Below, one piece after another: positions 10,459-23,355 of a stretch of 64,000 bases of DNA. Every line of letters starts with the position of its first letter. Positions within the stretch are counted from its first letter, which is position 1. The notes under the pieces are model-generated. The model was not told the origin of the DNA. It was given only the letters and a program-made list of their open reading frames with translations, and did no database searches. The position numbers were made by a program, and so were the translations under genes. This DNA is from Parietaria judaica (Eukaryota > Streptophyta > Magnoliopsida > Rosales > Urticaceae): assembly GCA_954871525.1 (NCBI GenBank), contig OX940861.1, positions 12,322,842-12,386,841 on the forward strand, in the 5' to 3' direction.

Positions 10459-13400
10459 CTAACACATTGCAGCTTCTAATTGCTGCAAGGCACGTCGAAG
10501 GTTGTGTTTTCCCTCCAGCGTGAAGCGGATTTCGTCCGATGACTGCATGTACGAGGGTAAGAGACGTGATTATACTATTGAAAAATATTTCTGCCCATAT
10601 CAATGAAATCTTGATTTACGTTGATATATCTTCGATCCAACTTTCTTTCACTTTTTATCTGGACATTTTAAACACATAATAACCCTAATGTGTAGTATAA
10701 GGTTGAGTCGAGGTCGGTTATGCGTACCTGCAAATGAAGGATGTTTTGCAAAATGGAGTGAACGTGTTCCTTGCGTGCAGAAACGATGCGCTGAGTCTTC
10801 ACATCATTGTGCATTAAATGCAGAACGGATACGATGGCAAAGATAGTATTTGATTTTGAATGGTCTTTTGCGCCCTGATCTTGACTGTCAAGATTTCCAT
10901 TGACCAACGATCCCAATGATTGTAGAAAAAGATGCAAAAGCTCGTGACTCTTATCGAACAACATAAAGCAAGGTACACTATAGTATTGGAGCGTTCTTGA
11001 ATGATTCTCGTCCTTGTGTTCGGGAATTCGCTACATCAAAAAACAGAGGAAAAATAAATCAGTATAAAAACAGTGAAAACGGTAGAAATATAGCAAAAGT
11101 GATCACATTGATAAATCTCGGAATTTCGAAAGGAACAATCTTTATTACAAAACCATAAATACACTCACTTGTGTAATCTGAAGCAGATATGGAGTGAGCA
11201 AATTTGCTAGTGATGCAACATTTCCTTCACTGGGTTTCGAGTCCAATGAAGCAAGCAACCGAAGCATTGCACATACATTATCCAACGGTGGCTTTGTCGT
11301 CTAAACGTGAACAAAAAACATTGTTAGTGAAGGGCCACTAAACGAAACCTAATGAAAAGACCACTTGTTTTATGTAATATAATTAGTGCTTACCATCTGC
11401 TCAAGTATGACATTCTCAATAATTTGGAAATCAAGATTATGATCACCGATCTGCTTTACACATGAGCAAATGATGCTCGTGACTGTCTTAAATGTAGCAC
11501 GATTTGAGTTATTGGAGTCGCTCTTCATGACGGTAAATATATCATCTGTGGATCACAAACCAATCAAAATATATAAGAAAGCTGTTTGCTGGGTAGCTAC
11601 TTAAAGTTGGAGATAGAACTCAACATATTAGTATGTTAAACAATCATAAATGACTGCCTAGTAACATAAATTTCTGGTGACGGGTATCTTTTAAACAAAA
11701 TGCCATTAATCGGCCAAAAATATTCTTTTGTAGCTGAAACAGAAAGATGAATCGGTAAAAAAATATTTGTGATGAAAGATACCGGGATGAATTTTGAAGC
11801 TTGAGAGCAAAGTAATGAAGAAACTGATATAGTCAGCAATCTGGACACGCCCAGCTTTATATGCTGAATCTAAAACCTCTATAATGCGAAATAACATCGG
11901 TGGTTCCAAGTCCGGACCTTCAACATTACACGAGATCATTAGAAAGAAAAAAAAATTAAGAAAGTCAAAGACGATAAAGTATCTCACTTAGACTGACGCA
12001 TTAATTTCGTTAACGTTAACACAAAGCCTTAAAAAAAATGTGGTACTCACTCAGGCAACAATGAGATATTGACTTCAACAAAGCTGATTCCAGAGAGGAA
12101 TAGTAGTAAAGGCAACAGAGAAACAGTTCTTGAGATTCGCTCGGGAGCCTCATAAATGGGCCATAGCATATATTTCCTGCAAAATATAGAAGAAGAAGGG
12201 ATTAGTTTGTAAATATAATTATGTGGAATTAGTTAGTGAAATGATGGGCCCGCTCTCTAATTCGAGAGTTGAACCCAGAAAACTCTCTTAACGTTTTCAA
12301 TGAGCAAACTCAACCATGAGAGCCTTATATAGAGACAACCTTTGTTAAAATCTAGACGTAAAATACCTAAAATACCCTTAATGAAAGAATTACAATAAAT
12401 GACATAAGAATCGCGGTCTAACATGTAATATAATTAATTAGCTTAGTATCTTCTAGGCAAGGACTTGTAAGAGTAATTTTTAAATCAGTTTGGAAATTAT
12501 AGTGAGTATGTCCTTGTAAGTAAGTAATCATCAATGAAACAATCATCACAACTATAACCAACTACATAAAGAAATGAACTTCTTTTCTCCATCTCCTTTT
12601 CTAATGCTTTGTAAATCAATCAAATAACACGTAATGCGAATGGTTACCATCATCCAGACGTGAACTGAAAAATTGAAGGAGCGAATGTTGCATTTTATCA
12701 TATTCCCAAGCAAGAGAAGGGTTCAATAGAGCACATTTTCCCAATTTTAGCTGAAGCCGTAACACAGCCTGGCCATAAAGAGAAGAGGGAACAAAATGCA
12801 ACTTAATTTAAAAGTTGATGTAATCTCAAATCTTTTTCACATAATTATGCTTCATTATTGATTATTACCTCAGAACAGGAGTGATGCTTATCACCTAGCT
12901 GAATCAGCAACACAGGAAGCTCTTTAATCCAAGAGATCTGATTTTCCATACTATCAGGATATCTTGGATCCATGTACAACACACCTTCTCTCTATAAAAA
13001 TCGATTGGATCATTGAAATTAGTTTTCTTTTATATTAGGAGAAATCGTAAATAATTAAATCTATAGCTAATAATCGCTCATTCATGTGGCACAGAGAGTA
13101 AAATATGCTTACATTAATTAGCATTTGCTCAACAGTTGAAAGGCCAGCCATCTTGAGAGAGGACTCGGGACTGCAATCCAGGAATGCCTTTGTAAATGCC
13201 TACGAAAAATAGCAATTTTATAACAATAGTATGTTAGTTTTCATGTTCTTAGTCCAAAATGAACCTTAACAGAATTTTTTTTTTTAAATATCCTGAAGGA
13301 AAAATTCAAACCTTAAGAAGGCAAAACTTCCATTCGCCTTCTAGTGAAACAAGTTTTGGGATAAAAGGAAGCAGTGAAAGTAAATGTTTCTCCTTAACTG

Positions 13401-16400
13401 CTTTCCCACTAGACCCAACATGGTTCTGCCAAAAACGAAAGTTTGGAGCAATAAGCCTAACATTTGTAATAACATAAACCTGAAAGATGAAAAATTTACT
13501 AATTCTGTTTATCCATGTTATTTATGCTTGTTATTTATAGTTGCTTTTGTTTTGTTTTGTTTTTCATGTTTATTTGATTTATCATTTAGAATATAATATA
13601 AAAAGTCCTAAACTATAGTAAGTTAGATTGATTCTATTATGTTAATTAGTTTATTATTTCTGAAGCCGAAGCCTATAAGCCAGTTGTAATTTCAGTTATT
13701 GATTATTCAATAAATAATAGTAACTTTTTTCTAAAAAAATTCACAAATATATTGAGCCATTTATGCACAAAATAAGACAAGAAGAACTGAACCTCTCCAA
13801 GCAGTGTGCGTTCAATGAACATCAAGAATATCTCCAATGAAACATCAGAACCAGATTTCCACTCACTCAAGTGCAAATATATTTCTGTCATTACAGTATT
13901 CAACGTAAAATATCTTTCGTCACTCTGTCAAGAAGGAAACAAAAGAGCCTTAATTATAGGTAACAATTATATCCAATATTGAGCATATGAACATAAGAAG
14001 AAAAAAGGTTCGTTATCTTAAATGATAATCTTAAAAACTTGTAATACCTTTCCCGATATTTGAGGGGTGGGATCCAGCGGAAACGCAACAAACAACCTCT
14101 TAAATAGCACTTTGGAGATGGCATTATCCGCAACATCATTATATAAAAAGAACCTGACAGAAATATCTATACTCTGTAATATGCACAAAATGCAATCAAA
14201 TGTCTGGCCATCAAGTGATGAACCCCCCTGAATTGCTGGAACAAATTCTTCAAAACAGTTGACTAAAACCGGGACAAGGTTTTTCACTTTTGGGATGAGG
14301 GCAGAATACCCTACAAAATCAGAACATTTTTTACTGATTAAATTATGTGGTATTAAAGATGAATTTGGGAAAGCTGGAACCATGGTAGAATATAAGGATG
14401 AATCAAACTCTTCTACTGAATGCTGAGATTTTTGCTTCTAACAGGGTAAGAAATAATCGGGAAATCATGAAATATAAATTTACTACTAACTCTGTTTTTG
14501 CGACACATCTTGAGTGAATGCTCACTAACTTAAAATATATTATAAACAGAATTGTCATTAGTTATGTTTCGACATACCATCACATTTAGTAGGCAAATCA
14601 GGGTCAAAAGCATACAACACTCTCTGTTCAGCATCCCTCTGTTAAAGGAGAACAACAGGCAAGCATATGAGCAAAATATATATTTTCACACTCCAAAGAG
14701 AAAAGTGTTAACAGATTAGTATTTGAAGATTTCCATAGTTCCTGTCAATGAATATTGGAGATGACGCAAGTACAAAATTTCTGCAAATTTACTGAAAAGA
14801 ACTGCCATATGCTCAAATATGCAAAAGGGACAGCACAAAAAAATCCGGAAATGATTAACATAATAAGAACTTCTTGACACATCTAACACCTAGTTTTCAG
14901 GCAACATATATCATAAAAGCTCAAATGGTCAAAAACAAAACATGAAAGAAAATGATAGCGTTGGAAAAGAGGAAGTACTTTTTCATGTGAATCTACTTCT
15001 CTCTGATCACAAGGCAACAGTGACAAGCAGCGCACTAACCCGGAAAGAGCAGTCTTGAGCTTGCCCTTTTCCTGTAGATACAGCTTGTTCTTTTGCAAAA
15101 CATCCTCATAGCTTTGAAGAATCTAGCAATGAACCGACATTAAACAAATTGCCAAAACTAAAGGAAGTGAATAGTCCGACCAAAGATATTTACATACCTT
15201 TTCGGCATATTGAAAAAAGGAACTCGGATAATGTTGGACAACAAGGTCAAAAAATTTGAAAGCCATCAACCGAACTTCGATTGCTAAATGTGTCATTGCA
15301 TTGAAAATATAAGCCGTCAACAAGGAAATGAGAATCCCCTGAGAATCCTGTAAAAATAAAGTAAAAACTCAAAACAAATCGATATTGGTGAAAGTTGAGA
15401 TGATTTAATTCTGAACACATAAATTGGCTACACAATCCTCTGTACCAAGAAAAACTAGGTTTACCTCTTTACATCCAGGAAAGATAACTGCTTTAAAAAG
15501 TTGGAATAATGTCTCTCTGACCATTTTATCCTCATCACCAATGCGCTCCCGTAGTTTTTCAATAACAGCATATTTGTGTAAAGTCAGCTCAGCTGGATGT
15601 TTCACTAATACATCCCGGATACCTATCAATGCATCTGCAAAGAGAATCATATTCTATCAATGCCAATGAGATCAGATGATAAAATAATCGTAACAAATAA
15701 CGCAGAAGCTAGACAATAATCTATATACAGCACTGATTTTAGTTCCTGCAATTGTACCTTTACGAACTTTCGCATTGTGATGTGATGTCTGCTGAAGAAG
15801 TTCTTTCAAAGTCAACCCTTTCTTGTTAACGGCTAATCCAATTTTCTCGGAAGCCACGCTCTGTTCAGGGAGAATTATCGCTGCTCATAAACCAATGTCA
15901 GCTCATGTCACTCTCCTACTTCACTAAAATATTTCGACACCAAATCAATATAAAATTTTCTATACGAAAGCTTTATAATGTATGTACACGCGAGCTTTAA
16001 TTTTCAGTTGAATTTCAGTTCAATCGTGTGCCCATATAAATGCACTGGAAACCAAAGGTCCAAATTCGTAGCAAACTCAATCTCCATTGAAATTATCGAA
16101 TTCAATCACTGGACATCGATGATCATAACAAAGAGAACAATATTCCTACGGCCATACGTAACCAACCATGGACTTACCTTTGAACTTAACTTCAGTATTC
16201 GTAGCGTTCTTCGGAGGCGGTAATTTCCTTCCAAGTTTCCGCTTTATTTTCTACAAGAAACCATACATACGATCAAACATTACCTTTACAGTTTCCAAAC
16301 TCTAACTAAAAACATTTATAAACAAGAAATCCAATGGATCAATCCTTACTTTGAAATCGACGCCTTTCTTTTGCTGCTTCTGCTGCTTCTTCCCCTTCGT

Positions 16401-16409
16401 GGGAGCCAT
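10459..16409 (-). CDS. IPI1: IPI1/TEX10 family ribosome-biogenesis protein
   Basis: Homologue of yeast Ipi1 and human TEX10, part of the Rix1/PELP1 complex acting in late 60S maturation in the nucleolus and nucleoplasm. Nineteen exons: 16409-16350, 16250-16178, 15880-15758, 15634-15465, 15347-15198, 15122-14979, 14638-14578, 14310-14048, 13924-13793, 13425-13312, 13199-13113, 12991-12869, 12768-12648, 12176-12051, 11917-11783, 11545-11394, 11300-11169, 11030-10728 and 10542-10459, giving 850 residues. The N-terminus is Lys-rich (MAPTKGKKQQKQQKKG), then KLGRKLPPPKNATNT as in Ipi1/TEX10, then helical HEAT/ARM-like repeats. MTHLAIEVRLMAFKFFD in exon 5 is the best-conserved block. The gene ends LRRALQQLEAAMC. 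Every exon join keeps frame with GT-AG signals. The C-terminal half is weakly conserved, so small errors there are possible. Confidence 0.88.
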
Positions 16410-16424
16410 GAATGCAATCAATCA

Positions 16425-16557
16425 ATCTACTGAAGTCCTTAACCTACTTCCCGAATCACTAACGCTTCATTAACGGGTTTTTCTCTTAAACTTCACTACT
16501 CTAAACAGAAAGAGAAGTCAAATCAATCAGAACCAAAAAAAAAGTTCTTACCGGAGA
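16425..16557 (-). other. Predicted 5'-UTR intron of the IPI1/TEX10 gene
   Basis: On the minus strand a donor CTCCG|GTAAGAAC at about 16557 and an acceptor TTCAGTAG|ATTGATTG at about 16430 bracket non-coding DNA just before the ATG at 16409. The exon upstream, to about 16760, is CT/GC-rich and leader-like. Confidence 0.5.
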
Positions 16558-17243
16558 TATGGCGAGGCTCGAGCAGAGGCTAACAACGGCGAACAGGGAC
16601 AGCGAAGTGCGACTGCGAAACAATGGCGAAGCAGAGACTTGAGAGGCCAATGAGGGATTGAATTCAAGAAATCTGAGCTCCGAGAGGCAGAGAGAGAGTA
16701 GGACTGAAACCCTAGATTCAGTGAAGTGTTGAAGTGAGATTTTCTCGGCAACCAAACAAGGAAGAAGAAAACTGAGAGAGGTTCGATTTCGCTCGGCTGG
16801 GGTTTAAGAAGAAGAAACCTTGTGTTACTGTTCAGTTATAGGGGATTTTTGCGGGAAAAATACCTATCATTAAGAAATATATGACTATATTCTCTATTTT
16901 TTGGCAAAAGTTCCTAATAACATTAAAAAACTTGAATTTTTTTATTTTTTTATTTCATTAACTCACTGCCATGAAGTTGTCTGTGGGTTACATACAATTT
17001 TTTAAAAAATTTAGCCTCTCAAGAACTTCAAAAACAAACACAAATTTCTTATAGTAACGAAAATGTGTTTTGCTACGCAAAAATCAAGGCATCACAAGTC
17101 ACTCATGTCACCAACTCCAAGTTGTCAAAAGGCGCAACAAATTTGGTCCAAATTAGGGAAAATGTGGACAAATCATATATATTAGAAATCTTTGCCACCA
17201 AACGAAATAATAATATAAGTCATATTTTTCATAACATGTAATT

Positions 17244-18113
17244 TAGGGGTGAAACCGGTACCGATAATCAGTAAATTAGCTTTTTTTTTGTATTAGTATT
17301 GAAAAATCGAGATATTTTTTTTTGGTATTGGTATCGGTTCTAAAATTTCTTGATTTTTTATCAAACCGAGACAGAGACCGAAACCGAGAAAAAAGAAAAG
17401 AAAACCGAGACATAAACCGAGACATAAACCGGGAATAATCTGGGGCAAAATCCAAAAATAATACAAACTACCATGTCCGAAATTCGGATTCCGAAGTATA
17501 AAAATACATGTCTAATACATAAAAACATCAAACATAATTAAATAACATGTAGTTCACTAATTTTATAAGAGAGTGCCTTAATTTTTGAATAAAAATGACA
17601 TGTAGTACACTCCAAAACGACATGTAGTTCACAACCGATACCGATACCGATATTCAAGAAATTTGGCTATCGGTATCGGAAACCGATAACCGAGAAAAAA
17701 GAAAAGAAAACCGAGACATAAACCGAGACATAAACCGGGAATAATCTGGGGCAAAATCCAAAAATAATACAAACTACCATGTCCGAAATTCGGATTCCGA
17801 AGTATAAAAATACATGTCTAATACATAAAAACATCAAACATAATTAAATAACATGTAGTTCACTAATTTTATAAGAGAGTGCCTTAATTTTTGAATAAAA
17901 ATGACATGTAGTACACTCCAAAACGACATGTAGTTCACAACCGATACCGATACCGATATTCAAGAAATTTGGCTATCGGTATCGGAAACCGATAACCGAT
18001 AAGTATCGGTTATCGGTTTTAAACTAAATTTATCAGTTTTTTTATAAACCGATCCGGGATCGATACCGAAACCAAGACGATACCGAGAAACGGTTACAAA
18101 ATTTTCACCCCTA
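17244..18113. mobile_element. Non-autonomous hAT-like element with TAGGGGTGAAA ends
   Basis: The left end TAGGGGTGAAACCG and the right end (reversed TAGGGGTGAAAATTTT) form an 11-bp terminal inverted repeat. The flanks are ACATGTAATT on the left and ACATGTATTG on the right, an imperfect 8-bp duplication of the hAT kind. The interior is non-coding, full of CCGATACCGATA-type words in both orientations, and carries a 306-bp tandem duplication. Confidence 0.65.
17384..17995. repeat. Perfect-looking 306-bp tandem duplication (2 copies)
   Basis: The block beginning CCGAGAAAAAAGAAAAG at 17384 restarts at 17690 and runs through the same 306 bases to about 17995. I found no mismatch between the copies by eye. 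The flanking parts of the host element are not duplicated. Confidence 0.9.
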
Positions 18114-18486
18114 ACATGTATTGCCATAAATATATATATATATATATATATATTTTTCTAAAAATAAACCATTTATTGATAAATATTACTGACTATTGAT
18201 TTGATAATTTTTTAAAGAGAAATTATAGCTAATAACCACATTACTATGTTTAGATTGCACTTTATCAAATGTATGGTTCTAATTTCAAAAATAGCCAATC
18301 AGGATGATGTGGCATTAAAAATTAATTTCTCCATACCGAAATTGCCCCTCAACCTATTAAAATTCATTTTTTATTTTTAAATTAAATAAACTTTTAATTT
18401 ATTATTAATTATGCATGATTTTAGGAATAAATTTGTACCAGATTTTGAAATTATACCAAAAAAGTCATCTCTCTCCTTTGATCGCT

Positions 18487-18820
18487 ATGCCCATCTCTCT
18501 CTCTCCTTCGATCGCTCTGATCTCCTCGACCATGTCGACCAGGAAAGGCTCCAAAGCCCCATGGAGGATTGAAGAAAGGCATCGCAAAGATCCCATCTTG
18601 CTGGACAGCGAATCGAAGAAACGCCGATGACGCCGGCGATTTCATCGAGAGCGAAGAGTCCGACGTGGAATTCGTTGGGGATTTGGACTAGGAACCCACG
18701 CCGAGCTCTCTCATGAACGCGTACAACAAGTCCGACGGCGATCTCTGCGGCGCTGTCGCTCTCCGCCTTTGATGACATTGTCACCACCGGCGATGACTCT
18801 TCCAATCTCTCTCTCCGGCA
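18487..18820 (+). pseudogene. Decayed gene fragment, unknown family
   Basis: A start-like MSTRKGSKAPWRIEE is followed after a frameshift by an acidic stretch (GDFIESEESDVEFVGDLD), a stop, and further broken pieces (FDDIVTTGDDSSNLSLRHGA). Codon-like GC content contrasts with the AT-rich flanks. It looks like the 5' part of a coding gene or a captured fragment with several breaks. I do not recognise the family. Confidence 0.4.
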
Positions 18821-19060
18821 TGGCGCATATCTCGGATATCAATCCAACCTCCAACGCTTGCCTTAATCAACGGTCATCATTCTCTCTCTCTCTATGTCTC
18901 TCTTCTTTCTCTCTCTCTCTCTCTCTCTCCAAGAAGAACACGGAACCAACGAGCCAAAAAAAAAAATCGGTCAGAAAAATCTTGGTTTCTAGGGATTTGG
19001 AGACGATCAAGAACGTGTATATATTTTTGGGGGAATTTTTGGGCCTCGGATTCGGCGGCG

Positions 19061-19267
19061 ATGGATTTGGAGAGCATCGAGTGCGTTTCATCGTCGGACG
19101 GGCTCGAGGAAGACGAGGTCCACAGTAGCACCCTGCACCCTGACCCGTACCATTATCACCCGGAATTCTCGTCGTCGAAGCTTCGATCCAATGCCGCTGC
19201 AAATTCTGCAGTGGCGGGTGCGAATGGCGCTGCGCCGGTCACGAGCATCCATGAATTGCTCGAATTC
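19061..19267 (+). pseudogene. Truncated SINAT-type RING E3 ligase, N-terminal fragment
   Basis: Starts MDLESIECVSSSDGLEEDEV and runs to TSIHELLE, which closely resembles the start of plant SINAT (seven in absentia) ubiquitin ligases, where the next residues are the RING Cys of CPVC. Here the similarity stops exactly at LLE, and the frame runs on through unrelated AT-rich residues to a stop at about 19429. No donor site fits a missing exon, and no RING, SIAH zinc-finger or TRAF-like domain follows. The decayed Ty3/gypsy block begins about 500 bp downstream. Confidence 0.7.
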
Positions 19268-19789
19268 AATTCAGAGTTAGATTTTATAGGAAATTTGATG
19301 AAATTTGATTTTTTGGGGAAAATTGGGGTAAATATTCATGATCAATGGATTCAATTGAGTGTGATTAGGGCTAGCGATCTAAGAAATTTGGGGACTTGGA
19401 TTAAAGGATTGTTTGATCTAAGAAATTAAGATTTAAAGGAAATGGTTCTCTTGAGAATATTCATTGACTCATTGTTCAACTGGGCGCAATTCGGGTTCCT
19501 CGAGGACATGGGGCGTGGCGTTGTCGTCGGAGGAGTGAAAGGCGGCGGAGGACAAGGACAATCGGAAGATGACGATCTCCCGGAGCGAGAAGGGAGGATC
19601 CTCGTGGGGGTGGCTATGGCGGTGGTGGTCGATGAACTGGATGGGTGGTGGGAAGAGAGTGGTGGTTGTCGTGGAGGAAGATATCGTCTTAGGTCTTGCT
19701 GGGATTCATGGAGGTCGATGGCAATTTTTTTCTCTGGTTTTTGTCGTGTAATTTCTGTTAATTTGAATTGTAAATGTATGCTAGTTCTC

Positions 19790-21269
19790 ATTGCGTCTTA
19801 AAAGTGCATCCGCCACTTTGTTGTGAATCCCTGCACGATATTCTAGCTTAAAAATCATATCCCAAGAGTTTACTCACCAAATGAACTTGTGGCAGGGTGG
19901 TAAGACGTTGCTCCAAAAGATTCTTAAGACTCGCATGGTCGGTTCAAATGATAAACGGTCTTTCCCACAAGTACGACCTCCAATGGATAATTGCCTTGGC
20001 TAGTCCAACCAATTCACATTCATAGGCCGCTAACTTTGTGTGTCGATCGGCGAGCTTCCGACTAAAGAAAGCCACGGGGTGTCCCTTTTGTTTCAAGACG
20101 GCTCCAATCCCACTTCTCGAAGCATCAAATTCCACTACAAATTCTACGGAGATATTCGGAAGCACGAGCCCTTGTGACTCATATAAGGCTCTTTTGAGGC
20201 TGTCGAACGACTCAGTTGCTTGTTCCTCATAATATAGAGCTAACTTCCTCCGTAATCTCGTGAGCGGGACTGCAATCACACCGTAATCACATATGAACTT
20301 TCGGTAATACCTGGAGAGTCCTAAAAAGCACCCGGAGAGTCCTACAAAGCCGCAGACACCTTGAGTCGTCGTCGTTTGTGACCGTTTCCACCTTCGTAGT
20401 ATCCACATGTACCTCAATATGAGAAATAATGTGACCGAGATACCCCACTTCCTTGCACCCATAGGCGCACTTGGACGTTTTGAGAAATAGTCGATGAGCC
20501 CAAAGACACTAAAAATTGCACGCACATGTCATAAGTTCTCCTCCCACGCCCGGCTATATACAAGGATGTCATCGAAAAACACAAGCACGGTCTTCCAAAG
20601 CATATCGTGGAAGATAATGTTCATGAGGCCTTAAAAGGTGGAAGGTGCATTTGAGTGGCTGAACGATATGACAAGAAACTTGAAGTGACCGTGGTGTGTT
20701 CGAAACGACGTTTTCTTGATGTCGTCTTTGTGCACACGGATTTGGTGATAACCTGCGGTGAGGTCGAGCTTTGTAATATACCGTGCTCTTTATAGCTCGT
20801 CGACTACCGGAATTGTGAACTTGTCCTTCGTCGTGACCTTTTTAAGTTCTCATAAATAAATGCACATTCGCCATGATCCATGGCTCTTTTTTTACGAGAA
20901 GTACCGGTGACGTGCTCTAGCGAATAGCTCCCGATCAAATCGTCTCCGCGTATTCACGCTCAATCTCATCCTTTTGGATATGCGAATAACGGTACAGATT
21001 TACAGCTACGGGGCCGATTCCGTTGAGGAGTCGAATGTGGTGGTCTCACGTACGATTTGGGGGCAGCCCATGGGCGTGAAAAAAAAAAATCGTTGAACTC
21101 CTTTAGAAGTCAAACTAAGCGCGGGTCGGACCTAAGGTTTGTGAAGGTCCGTAACTCGGCCTTGGCGATCACCGTGTCATTACCTTTTTCGGTGTTGGGG
21201 CAGCTTGTTGAGAAGTTTATTACGTTTCTCGATAATATTATCACGATTTATGCCGTCAAACCGTCCGGG
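19790..21269 (-). pseudogene. Decayed Ty3/gypsy pol (RT and RNase H), outer element of the nest
   Basis: Minus-strand remnants in several frames. RT starts near 21000 (YRYSHIQKDEIERE), then RT body fragments, a piece reading YYRKFICDYGVIAVPLTRL, and RNase H (EFDASRSGIGAVLKQKGHPVAFFSRKL from about 20150). It ends EYRAGIHNKVADALLRR at about 19790. There the similarity stops with no integrase or 3' LTR, so this end is truncated. The companion gag/protease part and 5' LTR are at 32160-34428, on the far side of a nested insertion. Confidence 0.85.
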
Positions 21270-23355
21270 TAACATTTAAAAAATATTTAAAGCGGAAAAA
21301 ACGTGTTACCCGTACAACGATTTGAACATCGTATAATAACCAAAATCAAGATCTGATAAATTATTACTAATTTAACTTTTCATAAATTCATTATTAATAA
21401 TCTAGCCTATAGGAAATAAATAAACTGCAAATAAAGGTTTGCATTTATTGACCCAATGCATAAGGCCGTACCTCAGATGATGACGATTCTGGTTGCGCGT
21501 TCTGAACTGGGCAGGGCTTCGCCGATGCTGAAGGAAACTCCCATGATCTTCCGGTATATTCTCCTGGACTCCTCGTACCGAAGCGTGAGCTTCACCAGCA
21601 GGACTCCGTCACAAAAACTTTAACTGGTGGTTCTTTTAAAGCTTTCGGAGAACAACGTCTCACTAAGCCGAACCAGAAAAGATAGATCAGAGGCTAAGAA
21701 ATTCGCAGACTCTAGAGAGAGAGAGATCGAATTCTTGCTCTGGGGAAAGTGAGTGAAATGTGTTGAATGAGTCTTGTATTTATAGGCTCGTGGAGAAGCC
21801 AATAAGGGAAGCTTCAATGCATGAATTTCAAATTCTATAATGGGTAAATATAATTAATCACTCCAAACCAATGGCCAAAATTGAATCACCAATGATCCAA
21901 TGGTTAGAATTAATTAGGGATTTAACCAAATAAGGAAACCATGAATAAATCAATTATCCAATCACTTCCTTATATAAGAGAATTCGAATTCCCTATGCAT
22001 GTATATGGAAATTTTGAAATCAATAGTCTAGATCCAATGGTTGGAATTAATTACATAACCAATCTAATGGACCATATTGATTTAGCATAAAGTCAAGCCT
22101 CATTACTTGTTCACCAAGCAAAAATTCGATCTCCATTATAAAGAATTCGAATTTTCCATTTCCATATATACATGTTAATTAATTTTCAATCCAATGGTTA
22201 AGATTATATTTTAAACTAATCCAATGGATATAATTAATTAAGCAATTTCGAAATCCATGCTTGGTCACCAAGTCATTTTCGAATTTAGCTTTCCAAATTA
22301 ATTATCATGATCCAACGGTTAAGATCAAAGTTGACCGATCTAATGAACCAAATTAATTTCAAGGTTTTCCATTAATACCTAAACATAGGTACTTATGCCG
22401 CATATTTGGAAAGTCCAAATCCAAGCAAATTCGTGTAAGCCCAACTTACACATTTACTTGGGCCGCAATATTTCTACACATTCATATATATACCAAATAT
22501 ATATTTTTATTTAAATAACATAAATCTATTAATTATTAATTAATTATTAATAAGAATATTAATAATTAAATCCAAATAATTAAATTATATTATTGACCTC
22601 TGATCTCAATATCACACATTAAATTTCGTGGTGCAACACCATCATTTAAATTTGTGACATGTGATTAAATTTCACATATTTACGAAAACGATCGTAAACT
22701 TGGAAATTCTCTAAATCACAAACTGTACGTCGAAACGACTCAGTTCCAAAAGCAAAGTCTCTTAGAATTTAATTTTAAAAAACTGTGAAGTTGATGAAAC
22801 ATCTAAGTTCAACTTTCTTTTATCAGTTAAATTTCCAGCACCAAACTTTGGTACTTTTGCCACGTTAAAAATAAAACTTTCGAAGTTTGACTCAGACTCT
22901 AGTTTTATGAATCCTGAAAAATGATAAAACATACCGAATGTTTAAAACACGTACGTATCATTCGTTTCGGAGCTATCCTGAGGACCATGGACTCTTATCA
23001 CACAAGCTCCAACGAACTACTAGTTGTTTGTCAAACCTCGGTGTTATTCCACTATAAACCCGAGGCTGCACTCTTTAGTGATACAGTTTATATTATTTCC
23101 TTTATAGCAAGGTGTCCATTGATACAATCATATTCGGGTTATTGATCTTTCACTTGATGATCCACACATGAGCGGGCGGTTTTTACCGTTTTGCCTCACA
23201 TTGCATCTTCATCCTCAACTCAGTTAGTAATATTGTGAGTAACCCAGTTATGGTTTTGATTAATAAGTTGCGCACGGGTACCTCTCACTTCTCACCACAA
23301 ACAATCAAGGGAATCATCTTGACTCTGAAGAGAGCTATGTGATGTCTGTATCTAT

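Noticed and set aside
10232..10603. 123-codon minus-strand ORF as a separate gene
   Set aside because: Most of it is an alternative frame over the last exon of the IPI1/TEX10 gene (10542-10459), which splices in another frame and stops at 10459.
10459..16409. Symplekin as the identity of the 19-exon gene
   Set aside because: The N-terminal basic patch followed by LGRKLPPPKNATNT and the MTHLAIEVR block match the Ipi1/TEX10 family instead.
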